From positions 1 through 64,000 of the forward strand of contig NZ_BOOU01000001.1 in assembly GCF_016863395.1 (NCBI RefSeq): 64,000 bases of DNA, written 5' to 3'. How positions within the stretch are numbered: position 1 is the stretch's first letter; each line of letters begins with the position of its first letter. This stretch comes from Sphaerisporangium rufum. GTDB taxonomy: Bacteria > Actinomycetota > Actinomycetes > Streptosporangiales > Streptosporangiaceae. The notes under the pieces are model-generated. The model saw only the letters and a program-made list of their open reading frames with translations, ran no database searches and had not been told where the DNA came from. This document shows, in pieces, positions 45,849 to 54,673 of the stretch. The translations under genes and the position numbers were made by a program.

Positions 45849-48350
45849 GTGATCCGCACCACGCTGGCCGGGTTGCGCGCGCACCGGCTCCGCCTGCTGC
45901 TGACCGCGCTCGCCATCACCCTGGGCGCCGGCTTCATCGCCGGGACCTTCGTGCTCACCGACAGCCTGCAGGCCGGGGTGACCCGGCAGGTGGCGGCGTC
46001 CGCCGACCGGGTGGACGTCGCCGTCCTGCCGCGCGCCGGACATGGGAAGCCGGGCGAGGCCGAGCTGGCCGCGATCCGCCGCACCGCCGGAGTGGCCGAG
46101 GCGCACGGCCTGGTCCGCGGGCCGGCCGCGCTGGTCGGCAAGGACGGCAAGGTGGCCGGTGACACCCCGACCACCGGGGTGTCGGTCGTCACCGGGCGGC
46201 TCGGCCGCACGGCGATGACCACCGGCCGGGCCCCGGCGGCGGACGGCGAGATCGCGCTGGACGAGAACACCGCCAGGACCCGCGGGTTCGCGGCCGGTGA
46301 CACCGCCACCGTGCTGGACTCCGCCGACCGGCCGCACACCTTCCAGGTCGTCGGCCTGTTCGACGTGGGCGTCGACCAGGAACTCGCCTACACCGGCGCG
46401 GTGGGCTTCACCCCGGACGCCGCCCGCCGGATGACCGGGGAGAAGGGGTTCGCCGAGATCGACGTGGCGGCGGCCGGCGTGCCGCCGGAGCGGCTGAAGG
46501 CGGCCGTCACCGCGGCGCTGGGCGGCGCCGGGCACCGGGTGCTGACCGGGGACGAGCTCGCCGCGGAACTGGCCCGGGTGAACGGCGGCAACCTGGAGTT
46601 CCTCACCCTCGCGCTGCTGATGTTCGGCCTGGTGGCCATGCTGGTCGCCACTCTGGTGATCTACAACACCTTCAACATCCTGATCGCCCAGCGCACCCGG
46701 GAGATGGCGCTGCTGCGCTGCCTGGGCGCCACCCGCCGGCAGGTGTTCGGCTCGGTGCTGCTGGAGTCGCTGGTGGTCGGCGTGCTGTCCTCGCTGGCCG
46801 GCCTGGCCGCCGGGTACGGTCTCGGCGCCGGCGCGCTGCGCGCGGGCACCGCCTTCGGCCTGCAGAGCGCTCCGGTGGACGCCACGCTCACCCCGCGCAC
46901 CATCGCGGTCGCGCTCGCCGTCGGCGTGCTCGTCACGGTGGCCGCCGCGCTGCTGCCCGCCCGGGCGGCCACCCGGGTGGCGCCGATCGCCGCGCTGCGG
47001 ACGCAGAGCGAGGAGCGGGAGTTCCGCGCCGGGGCGGCCCGGCTGGTGATCGCCGGGCTGTTCCTGCTGGCCGGCGCCGGGGTCACCGTGGCCGGCACCC
47101 GGATGCCGCCGGGCGAGCAGGCGCTCTTCGTCGTCATGGGCGGCGGTGTCCTCATCTTCTGCGGCGTGCTGGTGCTCGGCCCGGTGCTCGTCCGGCCGCT
47201 GAGCGCGGTGGCCGGCTGGGCGCCCGCCCGGCTGTTCGGCGTCCCCGGCCGGCTCGCGGTGGACAACTCCCGCCGCCATCCGAAGCGGTCGGCCACCACG
47301 ACGATCGCGCTCACCATCGGGGTGACCCTGATGACCACCCTCTCGGTGATCACCGCGACCACCCGGGCGACCTACACCGCCCAGCTGGACGAGCAGTTTC
47401 CGATCGACTACCTGGTCAGCGGGCAGTTCGGCCGGGCGGACGCCGGCGGGGCGCTGCCCCGGGAGATCGCCGCCACGCTGCGCGCCCGCCCGGAGCTGGC
47501 CTCGGTGACCCAGGTCCGGGGCGCCGAGGCACGGATCGGCGACGCCAAGGGCCGGGTGGTCACCTACCACGGGCCCTACACCGTGGACCTGATCCAGGGC
47601 GGCATGCGGGACTTCACCGCCGGCGGCGCGCTGATCGGCTCCAACACCGCCGACTCCCTCAAGCTCAAGCCCGGTGACACCCTCACGGTGACCACCGCGA
47701 AAGCTGGTGTCCAGCGGCTGAAGGTGGCCGGCGTCTACGAATCGGGCAAGGCGCTGGTGTCCGGCGTGGTGGTCCCGGAGGGGGCGTTCGAGACGTATTT
47801 CGGTCGGCTGGACGACGACCGCGTCCTCGTCGGCGCCCGGGACGGCGTCACCGCCGGCGACTCCCGCAAGGCGGTCGAGGCCGCCGTCGCGGCCTACCCC
47901 ACCGCCAAGGTGGTCAGCACCACCGAGGTCCGCGGCGAGTTCGACCAGGCGCTCGACACGGCCCTGGCGGTCGTCACCGGGCTGCTGGGGCTGGCGATCC
48001 TGATCTCGCTGATCGGCATCGCCAACACCCTGAGCCTGTCGGTGCACGAGCGGACCCGCGAGTCGGCGCTGCTGCGCGCGCTGGGGCTCACCCGCCGCCA
48101 GCTTAAGCGGATGCTGTCGGTGGAGGCGCTGGTCCTGGGCCTGATCGGCGCGATCGTCGGCGTGGTGCTCGGCACCGCGTACGGCTGGGCCGCGAGCCGG
48201 ACGATCGCCACCGACGTGCTGTTCCGACTGCCGGTCGGCCAGGTGGCGCTGTTCGTGGTGCTCTCCGGGCTGGCCGGCGTGCTCGCCGCGGTACTGCCCG
48301 CCCGGCGGGCCGCCCGCGCCTCGGTCGTCGGCGCGCTGGCCGCAGACTGA
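45849..48350 (+). CDS. ABC transporter permease, FtsX/MacB-like with two membrane modules
   Basis: An 833-aa permease with a first helix ([23 protein letters not shown]), a large extracellular domain, three helices with the FtsX core (VYNTFNI-like [23 protein letters not shown]), a further helix region, a second extracellular domain and a second FtsX core ([28 protein letters not shown]). It is thus a tandem, BceB/FtsX-like duplicate. GTG 45849 begins one base after the ATPase stop. It acts with the ATPase as a mechanotransmission-type exporter. Confidence 0.92.
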   Translation: MIRTTLAGLRAHRLRLLLTALAITLGAGFIAGTFVLTDSLQAGVTRQVAASADRVDVAVLPRAGHGKPGEAELAAIRRTAGVAEAHGLVRGPAALVGKDGKVAGDTPTTGVSVVTGRLGRTAMTTGRAPAADGEIALDENTARTRGFAAGDTATVLDSADRPHTFQVVGLFDVGVDQELAYTGAVGFTPDAARRMTGEKGFAEIDVAAAGVPPERLKAAVTAALGGAGHRVLTGDELAAELARVNGGNLEFLTLALLMFGLVAMLVATLVIYNTFNILIAQRTREMALLRCLGATRRQVFGSVLLESLVVGVLSSLAGLAAGYGLGAGALRAGTAFGLQSAPVDATLTPRTIAVALAVGVLVTVAAALLPARAATRVAPIAALRTQSEEREFRAGAARLVIAGLFLLAGAGVTVAGTRMPPGEQALFVVMGGGVLIFCGVLVLGPVLVRPLSAVAGWAPARLFGVPGRLAVDNSRRHPKRSATTTIALTIGVTLMTTLSVITATTRATYTAQLDEQFPIDYLVSGQFGRADAGGALPREIAATLRARPELASVTQVRGAEARIGDAKGRVVTYHGPYTVDLIQGGMRDFTAGGALIGSNTADSLKLKPGDTLTVTTAKAGVQRLKVAGVYESGKALVSGVVVPEGAFETYFGRLDDDRVLVGARDGVTAGDSRKAVEAAVAAYPTAKVVSTTEVRGEFDQALDTALAVVTGLLGLAILISLIGIANTLSLSVHERTRESALLRALGLTRRQLKRMLSVEALVLGLIGAIVGVVLGTAYGWAASRTIATDVLFRLPVGQVALFVVLSGLAGVLAAVLPARRAARASVVGALAAD

Positions 48351-48512
48351 CCCGGCGGCGGTCCCGGTCGGGCGGCCGGGTCGGGCATCCCTGCCGGGCC
48401 GATCCGGCCGCCCCCGGGCGCAGGCGGATCCGGGGGCGGGCCCGGGCGCGGGCGGACCCGAGGTCGCGGGCGGCCGATCCGGCGATGCGGCGACCGCCGC
48501 CGGACCGGGCGG

Positions 48513-50291
48513 TCAGCTGACCTGGACGGTGATGGTGTGCCAGCCGGTGGCGCCGTCCGGGGCGGGCGGCGCCTCGGCCTGCGGCTGGGTCCGGCCGGCG
48601 GCGTCGGTCGCCCGTACCTGGATGGTGTGCCGGCCCGGCGTCGCCTGCCAGTCGTCGAGCACCCACTGGCGCCAGGTGTCCGGCCCTGGCACGTCGGCCA
48701 GCCGGGCCGGGCGCCACGGCCCGGCGTCCACGCTCACCTCGACGGCGTCGACGCCGCGGTGCTGGGCCCAGGCCACCCCGGCGACGGTCGTCCGGCCGGC
48801 CGGGACGGTGGCCCGGTCGCGCGGCAGGTCGATCCGGGACTGGGTCTTGATCGGCCCGCGCGGCGCCCAGCCGCGCGGCGTCCAGTACGCCTCGTCCCGG
48901 TCGAACCGGGTGACCTTGATGTCGGTGACCCACTTGGTGGCCGACACGTAGCCGTACAGGCCGGGGATCACCTGGCGCACCGGGAAGCCGTGCGACACCG
49001 GCAGCACCTCGCCGTTCATCGCCACCGCGAGCAGCGCGTCCCGGCCGTCCAGCGTGACGTCCACCGGCGTGCCGCAGGTCCAGCCGTCGTCGGAGGTGGA
49101 CAGCAGCATGTCGGCGCCGGGCTGGATGTTCGCCTCGCGCAGCAGGTCGGCCAGCCGGGCGCCCAGCCAGCGCGCGTTGCCGATGTAGGAGCCGCCGACC
49201 TCGTTGGACACGCAGGTCAGCGTGACGTCGGCCTCCACCAGCGGCCGCCGAAGCAGGTCGGCGTAGGTGATCTCGATGGGCCGGCCGACCATTCCGTGGA
49301 TCTTCAGCGTCCAGGCCCGCGGGTCGACCTGCGGGACGACGATCGCGGTGTCCACCCGGTAGAAGTCGCGGTTGGGCGTGACGAACGGCGCCAGGCCGCG
49401 GATCCGCAGGTCGGCGCCGCCCGGCAGCGCTCGGGCCGGCCGGGCGGCCGGCGGCAGCGCGACGGTGGTCCGCGCGGCCTCGGCGACCGACCGGCCGCCG
49501 AGCGCCCGCCCGGCCAGCCCGGCCGCGCCGGCCACCACGACCCCGGTGACCGCTCCGGTCAGCAGCCCGCGCCGGTCCAGGTCCCCTGGCCGGGCCCGCA
49601 TCACCGCCGGCCGCTCCGCCCCGCCTCCCCCGGCCGGTACGGTTCCGGCGGCCAGGGCGGGTCCGGCGGCCGGGTCCGCCCCGGCAACCGCGCCCGCGCC
49701 GAGCTCCGTGCCGGTTCCGGCGACCCGGGATGGTCCGCCGGCCGGCGACGGGGCCGATACCCCGCCATCCGCGGCCGGCGGTTCCGGACGGGGTTCGGCC
49801 GGCCGCGGGGACGACCACTCCGGCTCCGCGGCCGGCCAGGCGCGGCGCAGCAGCGGGACCAGCGCCCAGGCCGCCACCGCGCCGCCGGCGATGGAGGGCA
49901 GCACGTCCAGCAGCGCCGAGTCCGGCCGGCTCACCGCGGCGGCCACCCCCACCGCGCCGAAGGCCGCGAAGCCGAGCCGGGCGAGGCCGGGACGCCGCCG
50001 GCCGAGCACGCCCAGCCCGGCGGCGATCAACACCAGCACCACCAGGATGCCGCCGACCAGCACCGTCTTGTCGTTCGTGCCGAAGGTGCGGATCGCCCAC
50101 TCCTTCAGCGGCGCGGGCGAGGAGTCCACCGCCACACCGGCCACCACCGTCACCGGGGACGCCTTCGGCGCCAGCGCCCCGGCCACCAGCTCGGCCACCC
50201 CGAGCCCGGCGGCGCCCGCCACCAGCCCGATGACCGCCGCCGCCCATGCCTGCCCGCGCGGGCGTACCTCGTTGTCCGTCACACCCGGCAC
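48513..50291 (-). CDS. Membrane-anchored sulfite-oxidase-like molybdopterin protein
   Basis: A 592-aa protein. About four N-terminal helices come first, then a Pro/Ala/Gly-rich linker (about 165-230), a membrane or Tat-like segment DRRGLLTGAVTG, and an oxidoreductase molybdopterin domain with the Mo-ligand cysteine in LTCVSNEVGG near residue 360, RWLGARLADLL and SHGFPVRQVIPG. A C-terminal Ig-like dimerisation domain follows. It resembles sulfite oxidase/YedY-like enzymes fused to their own membrane module. Substrate unknown. The start may be GTG 50291 or GTG 50282. Confidence 0.88.
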   Translation of the reverse strand: MPGVTDNEVRPRGQAWAAAVIGLVAGAAGLGVAELVAGALAPKASPVTVVAGVAVDSSPAPLKEWAIRTFGTNDKTVLVGGILVVLVLIAAGLGVLGRRRPGLARLGFAAFGAVGVAAAVSRPDSALLDVLPSIAGGAVAAWALVPLLRRAWPAAEPEWSSPRPAEPRPEPPAADGGVSAPSPAGGPSRVAGTGTELGAGAVAGADPAAGPALAAGTVPAGGGGAERPAVMRARPGDLDRRGLLTGAVTGVVVAGAAGLAGRALGGRSVAEAARTTVALPPAARPARALPGGADLRIRGLAPFVTPNRDFYRVDTAIVVPQVDPRAWTLKIHGMVGRPIEITYADLLRRPLVEADVTLTCVSNEVGGSYIGNARWLGARLADLLREANIQPGADMLLSTSDDGWTCGTPVDVTLDGRDALLAVAMNGEVLPVSHGFPVRQVIPGLYGYVSATKWVTDIKVTRFDRDEAYWTPRGWAPRGPIKTQSRIDLPRDRATVPAGRTTVAGVAWAQHRGVDAVEVSVDAGPWRPARLADVPGPDTWRQWVLDDWQATPGRHTIQVRATDAAGRTQPQAEAPPAPDGATGWHTITVQVS

Positions 50292-50397
50292 GCTACGCCC
50301 GAACCCGCCCCCCGGTTCTTACGACCCGGTTACGCCGCTCCAGGCCACGGCCGGCGTCCGCCTCCGGCCGCCTGGAAAGTTCAGCCCTTCCACTCTG

Positions 50398-50414
50398 ATC
50401 GTGTCCGACACGAT
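50398..50414. promoter_or_regulatory. Palindromic operator of the toxin-antitoxin pair
   Basis: ATCGTGTC-C-GACACGAT is a perfect 8-bp inverted repeat with a 1-bp centre, ending 7 bp before ATG 50422. Its place fits autorepression by the ribbon-helix-helix antitoxin. No other strong symmetry is nearby. Confidence 0.65.
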
Positions 50415-50421
50415 TACGAGG

Positions 50422-50661
50422 ATGTCGCGCTTCTATCGGTCGGCACGGAAGCATCGCATCGGGCGGGCGCACGCCCTCCATGTGGTGCGATCCGGACCAC
50501 CGGTCGTGGTTCCGGCGGCAGATCCGAGGCTGGAGGACCGATGGGTGTGGATCGGCCCGGACGACCGGGGGATCGAGCTGGAGGTGATCGGCATTCTCGC
50601 CGAGAAGTACCTGGTGATCTTGCACGTGATGCCGACCGCACTAAGGAGGAAGAAGCCATGA
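50422..50661 (+). CDS. Putative toxin, BrnT/DUF4258-like
   Basis: A 79-aa basic protein with RKHRIGRAHALHVVR at the N-terminus, WVWIGPDDRGIELEVIGI in the middle and YLVILHVMPTALRRKK at the end. The pattern of an N-terminal basic/His helix and a beta-sheet with late His and Arg fits RelE-fold BrnT or DUF4258 toxins, which are mRNA endonucleases. Toxin before antitoxin is the brnTA order. The ATG has no spaced ribosome site; GTG 50401, inside the palindrome, is an alternative start. Confidence 0.65.
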   Translation: MSRFYRSARKHRIGRAHALHVVRSGPPVVVPAADPRLEDRWVWIGPDDRGIELEVIGILAEKYLVILHVMPTALRRKKP

Positions 50662-51011
50662 CCGAGCACGAGGCGAACCGGCCGCCGGAGGACATCGAAC
50701 TGGTCGTGGACGACGACTCCGAGATCGACGACTTCGAAGAGGTCCACGACCGGAAGGGCAACCGGATCGACGCCGAGTACGTCGCCCGTGCCGTCGAGGA
50801 TGTCCATCGTGCCATCGACGCCGGCCAGGTGCCCGTGCCGACCGGGCGCGCCGGTCGCCCTTCACTGACCGGCGGGACCCACTCCCCGCGGGTGTCGTTC
50901 CGCCTCCCCGACGAACTGCGCGAGCGTGCGACGTCCCGCGCCGCGCAGGAGGGCAAGACCGTTTCGGCCTTGGCCCGAGAGGCCTTCGAGCGGTTTCTCC
51001 GCGCGGGCTGA
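50658..51011 (+). CDS. Putative antitoxin, ribbon-helix-helix (CopG/BrnA-like)
   Basis: A 117-aa protein with an acidic N-terminal half (DIELVVDDDSEIDDFEEVHD) that may wrap the basic toxin, and a C-terminal ribbon-helix-helix segment, SPRVSFRLPDELRERATSRA followed by GKTVSALAREAFERFL. Its ATG overlaps the toxin stop and has AAGGAGGA 7 nt upstream, far stronger than the toxin's own signal, which would keep antitoxin in excess. It probably binds the palindrome at 50398-50414. Confidence 0.75.
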   Translation: MTEHEANRPPEDIELVVDDDSEIDDFEEVHDRKGNRIDAEYVARAVEDVHRAIDAGQVPVPTGRAGRPSLTGGTHSPRVSFRLPDELRERATSRAAQEGKTVSALAREAFERFLRAG

Positions 51012-51047
51012 TCACAGCCATGATCGCGTGACTGTCGTCACGGCCGA

Positions 51048-51953
51048 TCATCGGCCGGCGGCCGCGATGCCCAGGCCGTCGAGGAGCGTCCGGAGGCCGA
51101 ACTCGAAGATCTGGTCGAGGTCGAAGTCGTAGCCGCCGGGGCCGAGCTCGCCGATCAGCCGGGCGAGCAACGGCGCCCGCCCGGCGGCCAGCACCGCGTT
51201 CATCGACCCGCCATGGCTGCCGAGCCACTGGTCGCCGGACAGGCCGGTGGCCGACATCGCCTGGGTCTCCCGCTCGACGTGCACCGCGAGTCCCTGTACG
51301 TAGGCGTAGAGCGTGATCTCGATGGTCAGCACGCGCGCCGGGTCGAGACCGAGCCCGTCCAGCGCGATCAGCATCTGCTCGCCGTGCCGGACCACGCCGG
51401 GCAATGGGAGCGGACGCCCCAGCGGGGCCAGGTGGGCCAGCCAGGGGTGCCGCCGGTAGATCCGCCACAGCGTGCGGGCGGCCCGCTCCAGCCGCTCCCG
51501 GCGGCCGAGCGGCCCGCCCGGATAGCGTTCCTCGCCGTAGGCGAGGTCCGCCATCGTCCGCACCAGGTCGTCCCGGCCGCGCACCTGCCGGTGGACCGCC
51601 GCCACCGGCACGCCGAGCCGGGCGGCCACCGCCCGGACGGTCACCGCGCCGATCCCTTCCGCGTCGGCGACCGCGATCCCCTCGCGCACGATCCGCTCCC
51701 GGGTCGGCGCCAACCCGCCATGACGCCGCCTCGGCGCGGCGCGGGTGGCCGCCACCACCGTCCCGGACCGGGGCCTCCCCTCCACCAGCCCTTCCTCCTT
51801 GAGGACGGCGAGCGCCCGCACCGCGGTGGCCAGGGCGACCCCGAAGTCGCGGGCGATCGCCCGGCTGGACGGCGTCCGATCACCGGGGGCGAGTTCACCG
51901 CACTCGATGCGCCGGCGAATCTCGGCGGCGATCCGCCGGTAAGGTGCCTCCAT
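51048..51953 (-). CDS. Fusion regulator: GntR winged helix plus TetR-type repressor
   Basis: A 301-aa protein with two DNA-binding parts. Residues 1-70 are a GntR winged helix (PYRRIAAEIRRRIECGELA, SRAIARDFGVALATAVRALAVL). Residues 80-130 are a TetR-type helix-turn-helix (VTVRAVAARLGVPVAAVHRQVRGRDDLV, split by one turn), followed by a TetR C-terminal ligand domain. Such fusions occur in actinomycetes but their operators are poorly known. It is divergent from an FAD monooxygenase gene, which it probably controls together with itself. Confidence 0.88.
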   Translation of the reverse strand: MEAPYRRIAAEIRRRIECGELAPGDRTPSSRAIARDFGVALATAVRALAVLKEEGLVEGRPRSGTVVAATRAAPRRRHGGLAPTRERIVREGIAVADAEGIGAVTVRAVAARLGVPVAAVHRQVRGRDDLVRTMADLAYGEERYPGGPLGRRERLERAARTLWRIYRRHPWLAHLAPLGRPLPLPGVVRHGEQMLIALDGLGLDPARVLTIEITLYAYVQGLAVHVERETQAMSATGLSGDQWLGSHGGSMNAVLAAGRAPLLARLIGELGPGGYDFDLDQIFEFGLRTLLDGLGIAAAGR

Positions 51954-51964
51954 CAGCGGCTGTC

Positions 51965-52003
51965 CTAGAACAGATGGGCCGGTCAGGGTCGGATCTGTTC
52001 TAG
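51965..52003. promoter_or_regulatory. Long inverted-repeat operator between regulator and monooxygenase
   Basis: CTAGAACAGAT (51965-51975) and ATCTGTTCTAG (51993-52003) are exact reverse complements with a 17-bp spacer. With one mismatch the arms extend to 15 bp (TGTCCTAG.../...CTAGCACA). It occupies the 92-bp divergent gap and is the obvious site for the GntR-TetR fusion protein. Confidence 0.75.
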
Positions 52004-52045
52004 CACAGTCGCGGGTTTCCGCACCGGTGGGACTACCAAGGACCC

Positions 52046-53161
52046 ATGACCTCCGTACTCATCTCCGGCGCGAGCGTCGCCGGCCCCGCCCTGGCCTTCT
52101 TCCTGCGCCGGCACGGCTTCGCCGTCACCGTGGTGGAGCACGCCCCCGCGCCCCGTCCCGGCGGCCAGGCGATCGACGTGCGCGGTGTCGCCCTCACCGT
52201 CGTCGAGCGGATGGGGATCCTCGACGACGTGCGCCGGCACCGCACCCGGATGAGGGGCATGTCCATGCTCGACGGCGACGGCCGCGAACTGTGGCGCTCC
52301 ACCGAGGTGGCGCTGTCCAGCGGGCGGCTGGACGGCGACGACGTCGAGCTCCTCCGCGAGGACCTGTGCCGGCTGGTCCACGACCGGACGAAGGACGACA
52401 CGGAGTACCTGTTCGGCGACTCGATCACCTCGCTCGACCAGGACGGGCGGGGCGTGCGGGTCACCTTCGAGCGGGCGGCCGCGCGCACCTTCGATCTGGT
52501 GGTCGGCGCGGACGGCCTGCACTCCAACGTCCGCCGCCTGGCGTTCGGTCCCGAGCCGGAGTTCGTGCACCACCTCGGGACGTACCTGTCGATCTTCTCC
52601 ATGGCCAACGAGCTGGGCCTGCGGGACTGGCAGACCTGGTTCGACGACGGGGACATCGGTGGCGCCGTCTATCCGGTGCGCGACAACTCCGAGTTGCGGG
52701 TCAACCTCGGCTTCCGCGCCGAACACCCCATCTCCTACGACCACCAGGACGTCCAGGCGCAGAAGCGGCTGGTCGCCGAGCGCTGCGCGGGCGGGCGCTG
52801 GGAGGTGCCCCGGCTGCTGGCGGCGATGTGGGAGGCGCCGGACTTCTACTTCGACTCCATGGCCCAGGTGCGCATGGAACGCTGGTCGGCCGGCCGGGTG
52901 ACGCTGCTCGGCGACGCCGGCCACTGCGCCTCGCCGCTGTCCGGCCAGGGGACGAGCATGGCGCTGGTCGGCGCGTACGTCCTGGCCGCCGAACTGGCCC
53001 GCGCCGGCCACCAGACCGCGTTCGCCGCCTACGAGGAGCGCATGCGACCGTGGGTGGCAGGCAACCAGGCGCTCGCGTTCAGCAATCGTGACCATGCGGG
53101 CGAGACGCCACCGGGGCAGAGCCCGCTGGACGAGGTGAAGAACGCGATCCACCTGCCCTAG
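52046..53161 (+). CDS. FAD-dependent monooxygenase (TetX/PHBH-like)
   Basis: A 371-aa class A flavoprotein monooxygenase. The FAD dinucleotide motif is GASVAGPALAFFLRRHG, a DG motif lies in VVGADGLHSNVRRL, and the FAD ribityl motif is LGDAGHCASPLSGQGTSMAL. These enzymes hydroxylate aromatic or tetracycline-like compounds using NAD(P)H and oxygen. ATG 52046 follows AAGG by 5 nt. Regulation by the divergent GntR-TetR fusion suggests that it is induced by its substrate, perhaps an antibiotic or aromatic toxin. Confidence 0.88.
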   Translation: MTSVLISGASVAGPALAFFLRRHGFAVTVVEHAPAPRPGGQAIDVRGVALTVVERMGILDDVRRHRTRMRGMSMLDGDGRELWRSTEVALSSGRLDGDDVELLREDLCRLVHDRTKDDTEYLFGDSITSLDQDGRGVRVTFERAAARTFDLVVGADGLHSNVRRLAFGPEPEFVHHLGTYLSIFSMANELGLRDWQTWFDDGDIGGAVYPVRDNSELRVNLGFRAEHPISYDHQDVQAQKRLVAERCAGGRWEVPRLLAAMWEAPDFYFDSMAQVRMERWSAGRVTLLGDAGHCASPLSGQGTSMALVGAYVLAAELARAGHQTAFAAYEERMRPWVAGNQALAFSNRDHAGETPPGQSPLDEVKNAIHLP

Positions 53162-53179
53162 CCGGCCGCCGCGACCGGG

Positions 53180-53794
53180 TCACCCGGCGAGGAGGGCGTG
53201 GAGGGTGGGGACGAGGGCGCGGAAGGCGCGGCCGCGGTGGCTGATGGCGTCCTTCTCGCCGTCGCCGAACTCGGCCAGGGTGCGCGGCTGGCCCTCCGGA
53301 ACGAAGATCGGATCGTAGCCGAAGCCACCGGTGCCCCGCGGCGTGAAGATCACCGAGCCGGGCAGCGCGCCCTCCACGACGCGCTCGGCGCCGGACGGCA
53401 GCGCGGCGGCCGCGGCGCAGGCGAAGTGGGCCCCGCGGCGGCCCTCCGGGACGTCGGAGATCTGGCTGAGCAGCAGCCGCAGGTTGGCGGCGTCGTCGCC
53501 GTGCCCGCCGGACCAGCGGGCCGAGAAGACACCGGGCATGCCGTTCAGCGCGTCCACGCAGAGCCCGGAGTCGTCGGCGACGGCGGGCAAGCCGCTGGCC
53601 GCGGCGACCGCGTGCGCCTTGATCAGGGCGTTCTCGGCGAAGGTGAGGCCGGTCTCGGCGATCTCGCCGATCTGCGGGAACTCCTCCAGCCCGACCAGCT
53701 CGATCTTCTCGTCGGCCTCGGCGAGGATGCGGCGCAGCTCGGCGATCTTGCCAGGGTTGCGGGTCGCCAGGACGACGCGGGAGGTGCCGGACAT
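53180..53794 (-). CDS. rdgB: dITP/XTP pyrophosphatase (RdgB/HAM1)
   Basis: A 204-aa non-canonical purine NTP pyrophosphatase. It starts with VVLATRNPGKIAELRRIL and contains GLTFAENALIKA, VADDSGLCVDALNG and GGFGYDPIFVPEG, the family's substrate and metal sites, plus the late SHRGRAF. It removes dITP and XTP from the nucleotide pool. ATG 53794 follows AAAGG. It is downstream of rph in the usual actinomycete order. Confidence 0.96.
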   Translation of the reverse strand: MSGTSRVVLATRNPGKIAELRRILAEADEKIELVGLEEFPQIGEIAETGLTFAENALIKAHAVAAASGLPAVADDSGLCVDALNGMPGVFSARWSGGHGDDAANLRLLLSQISDVPEGRRGAHFACAAAAALPSGAERVVEGALPGSVIFTPRGTGGFGYDPIFVPEGQPRTLAEFGDGEKDAISHRGRAFRALVPTLHALLAG

Positions 53795-53951
53795 GCCACG
53801 GCCTTTCGCTGGTGGGTGGAATCGGATCGGCCGGCCGGTCACCAGGACGGACCGGCCGGGACGAGCGGCCCCGGCCGGAAGCGGCCGTCGCCGGGACGGC
53901 CGGGAGCGGCCGGCATGGCGGCCGTCGCCGGGGCGGCCGGGTCAGGTCGGG

Positions 53952-54668
53952 TCAGGCCAGGGCCTGGCGCTGCAGCTCGGTCAGCTCGACGCAGCCGGCG
54001 GCGGCCAGGTCGAGCAGCGTGTCCAGCATCGGCCGGCCGAACGGCACGCCCTCGGCGGTGCCCTGCACCTCGACGAACTCCCCGGCGCCGGTCATCACGA
54101 CGTTCATGTCGATCTCGGCGGCGACGTCCTCGGTGTAGCAGAGGTCGAGCAGCGGGGTGTCGCCGACCACGCCCACCGAGACGGCGGCCACCGACCCGAC
54201 CAGCGGGTCGCCCGGGCACATCCGGCGCTTTCGCATCCAGGCGACCGCGTCGGCCAGCGCGACGTACGCGCCGGTGATGGCCGCGGTGCGGGTGCCGCCG
54301 TCGGCCTGCAGCACGTCGCAGTCCAGCACCACGGAGTTCTCGCCGAGGGCCTTGTAGTCGACGCAGGCGCGCAGCGACCGCCCGATCAGCCGGGAGATCT
54401 CGTGGGTGCGCCCGCCGATCTTGCCGCGCACCGACTCGCGGTCGCCGCGGGTGTTGGTGGCGCGGGGCAGCATGGCGTACTCCGCGGTCACCCAGCCAAG
54501 GCCGCTCCCCCGCCGCCAGCGGGGCACCGAGTCCTGGACCGAGGCCGCGCACAGCACCTTGGTGCCGCCGAACTCCACCAGGACCGAGCCCTCGGCGTGG
54601 GCGAGCCAGTTCCGGGTGATCTTCACCGGGCGGAGCCGGTCGGGACTGCGTCCGTCTGCGCGTGCCAT
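53952..54668 (-). CDS. rph: Ribonuclease PH
   Basis: A 238-aa phosphate-dependent 3'-exoribonuclease that trims tRNA precursors. It has [15 protein letters not shown] at the start, the RNA-binding [20 protein letters not shown]-type stretch and the phosphate site [14 protein letters not shown] 54668 is preceded by AAGGTGAGG, which overlaps the stop codon of the metallo-hydrolase gene, so the two are coupled; GTG 54677 would add three residues. Confidence 0.96.
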   Translation of the reverse strand: MARADGRSPDRLRPVKITRNWLAHAEGSVLVEFGGTKVLCAASVQDSVPRWRRGSGLGWVTAEYAMLPRATNTRGDRESVRGKIGGRTHEISRLIGRSLRACVDYKALGENSVVLDCDVLQADGGTRTAAITGAYVALADAVAWMRKRRMCPGDPLVGSVAAVSVGVVGDTPLLDLCYTEDVAAEIDMNVVMTGAGEFVEVQGTAEGVPFGRPMLDTLLDLAAAGCVELTELQRQALA

Positions 54669-54673
54669 GTGCC

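Noticed and set aside
32614-53161. Secondary-metabolite gene cluster
   Set aside because: Pumps, a monooxygenase, SDR-type enzymes and regulators occur, but no polyketide, NRPS, terpene or RiPP core enzyme or precursor is present.
41426-53179. Integrated element or prophage at the tRNA gene
   Set aside because: There is no integrase, excisionase or replication gene, and I could not find a second copy of the tRNA 3' end at the far side.
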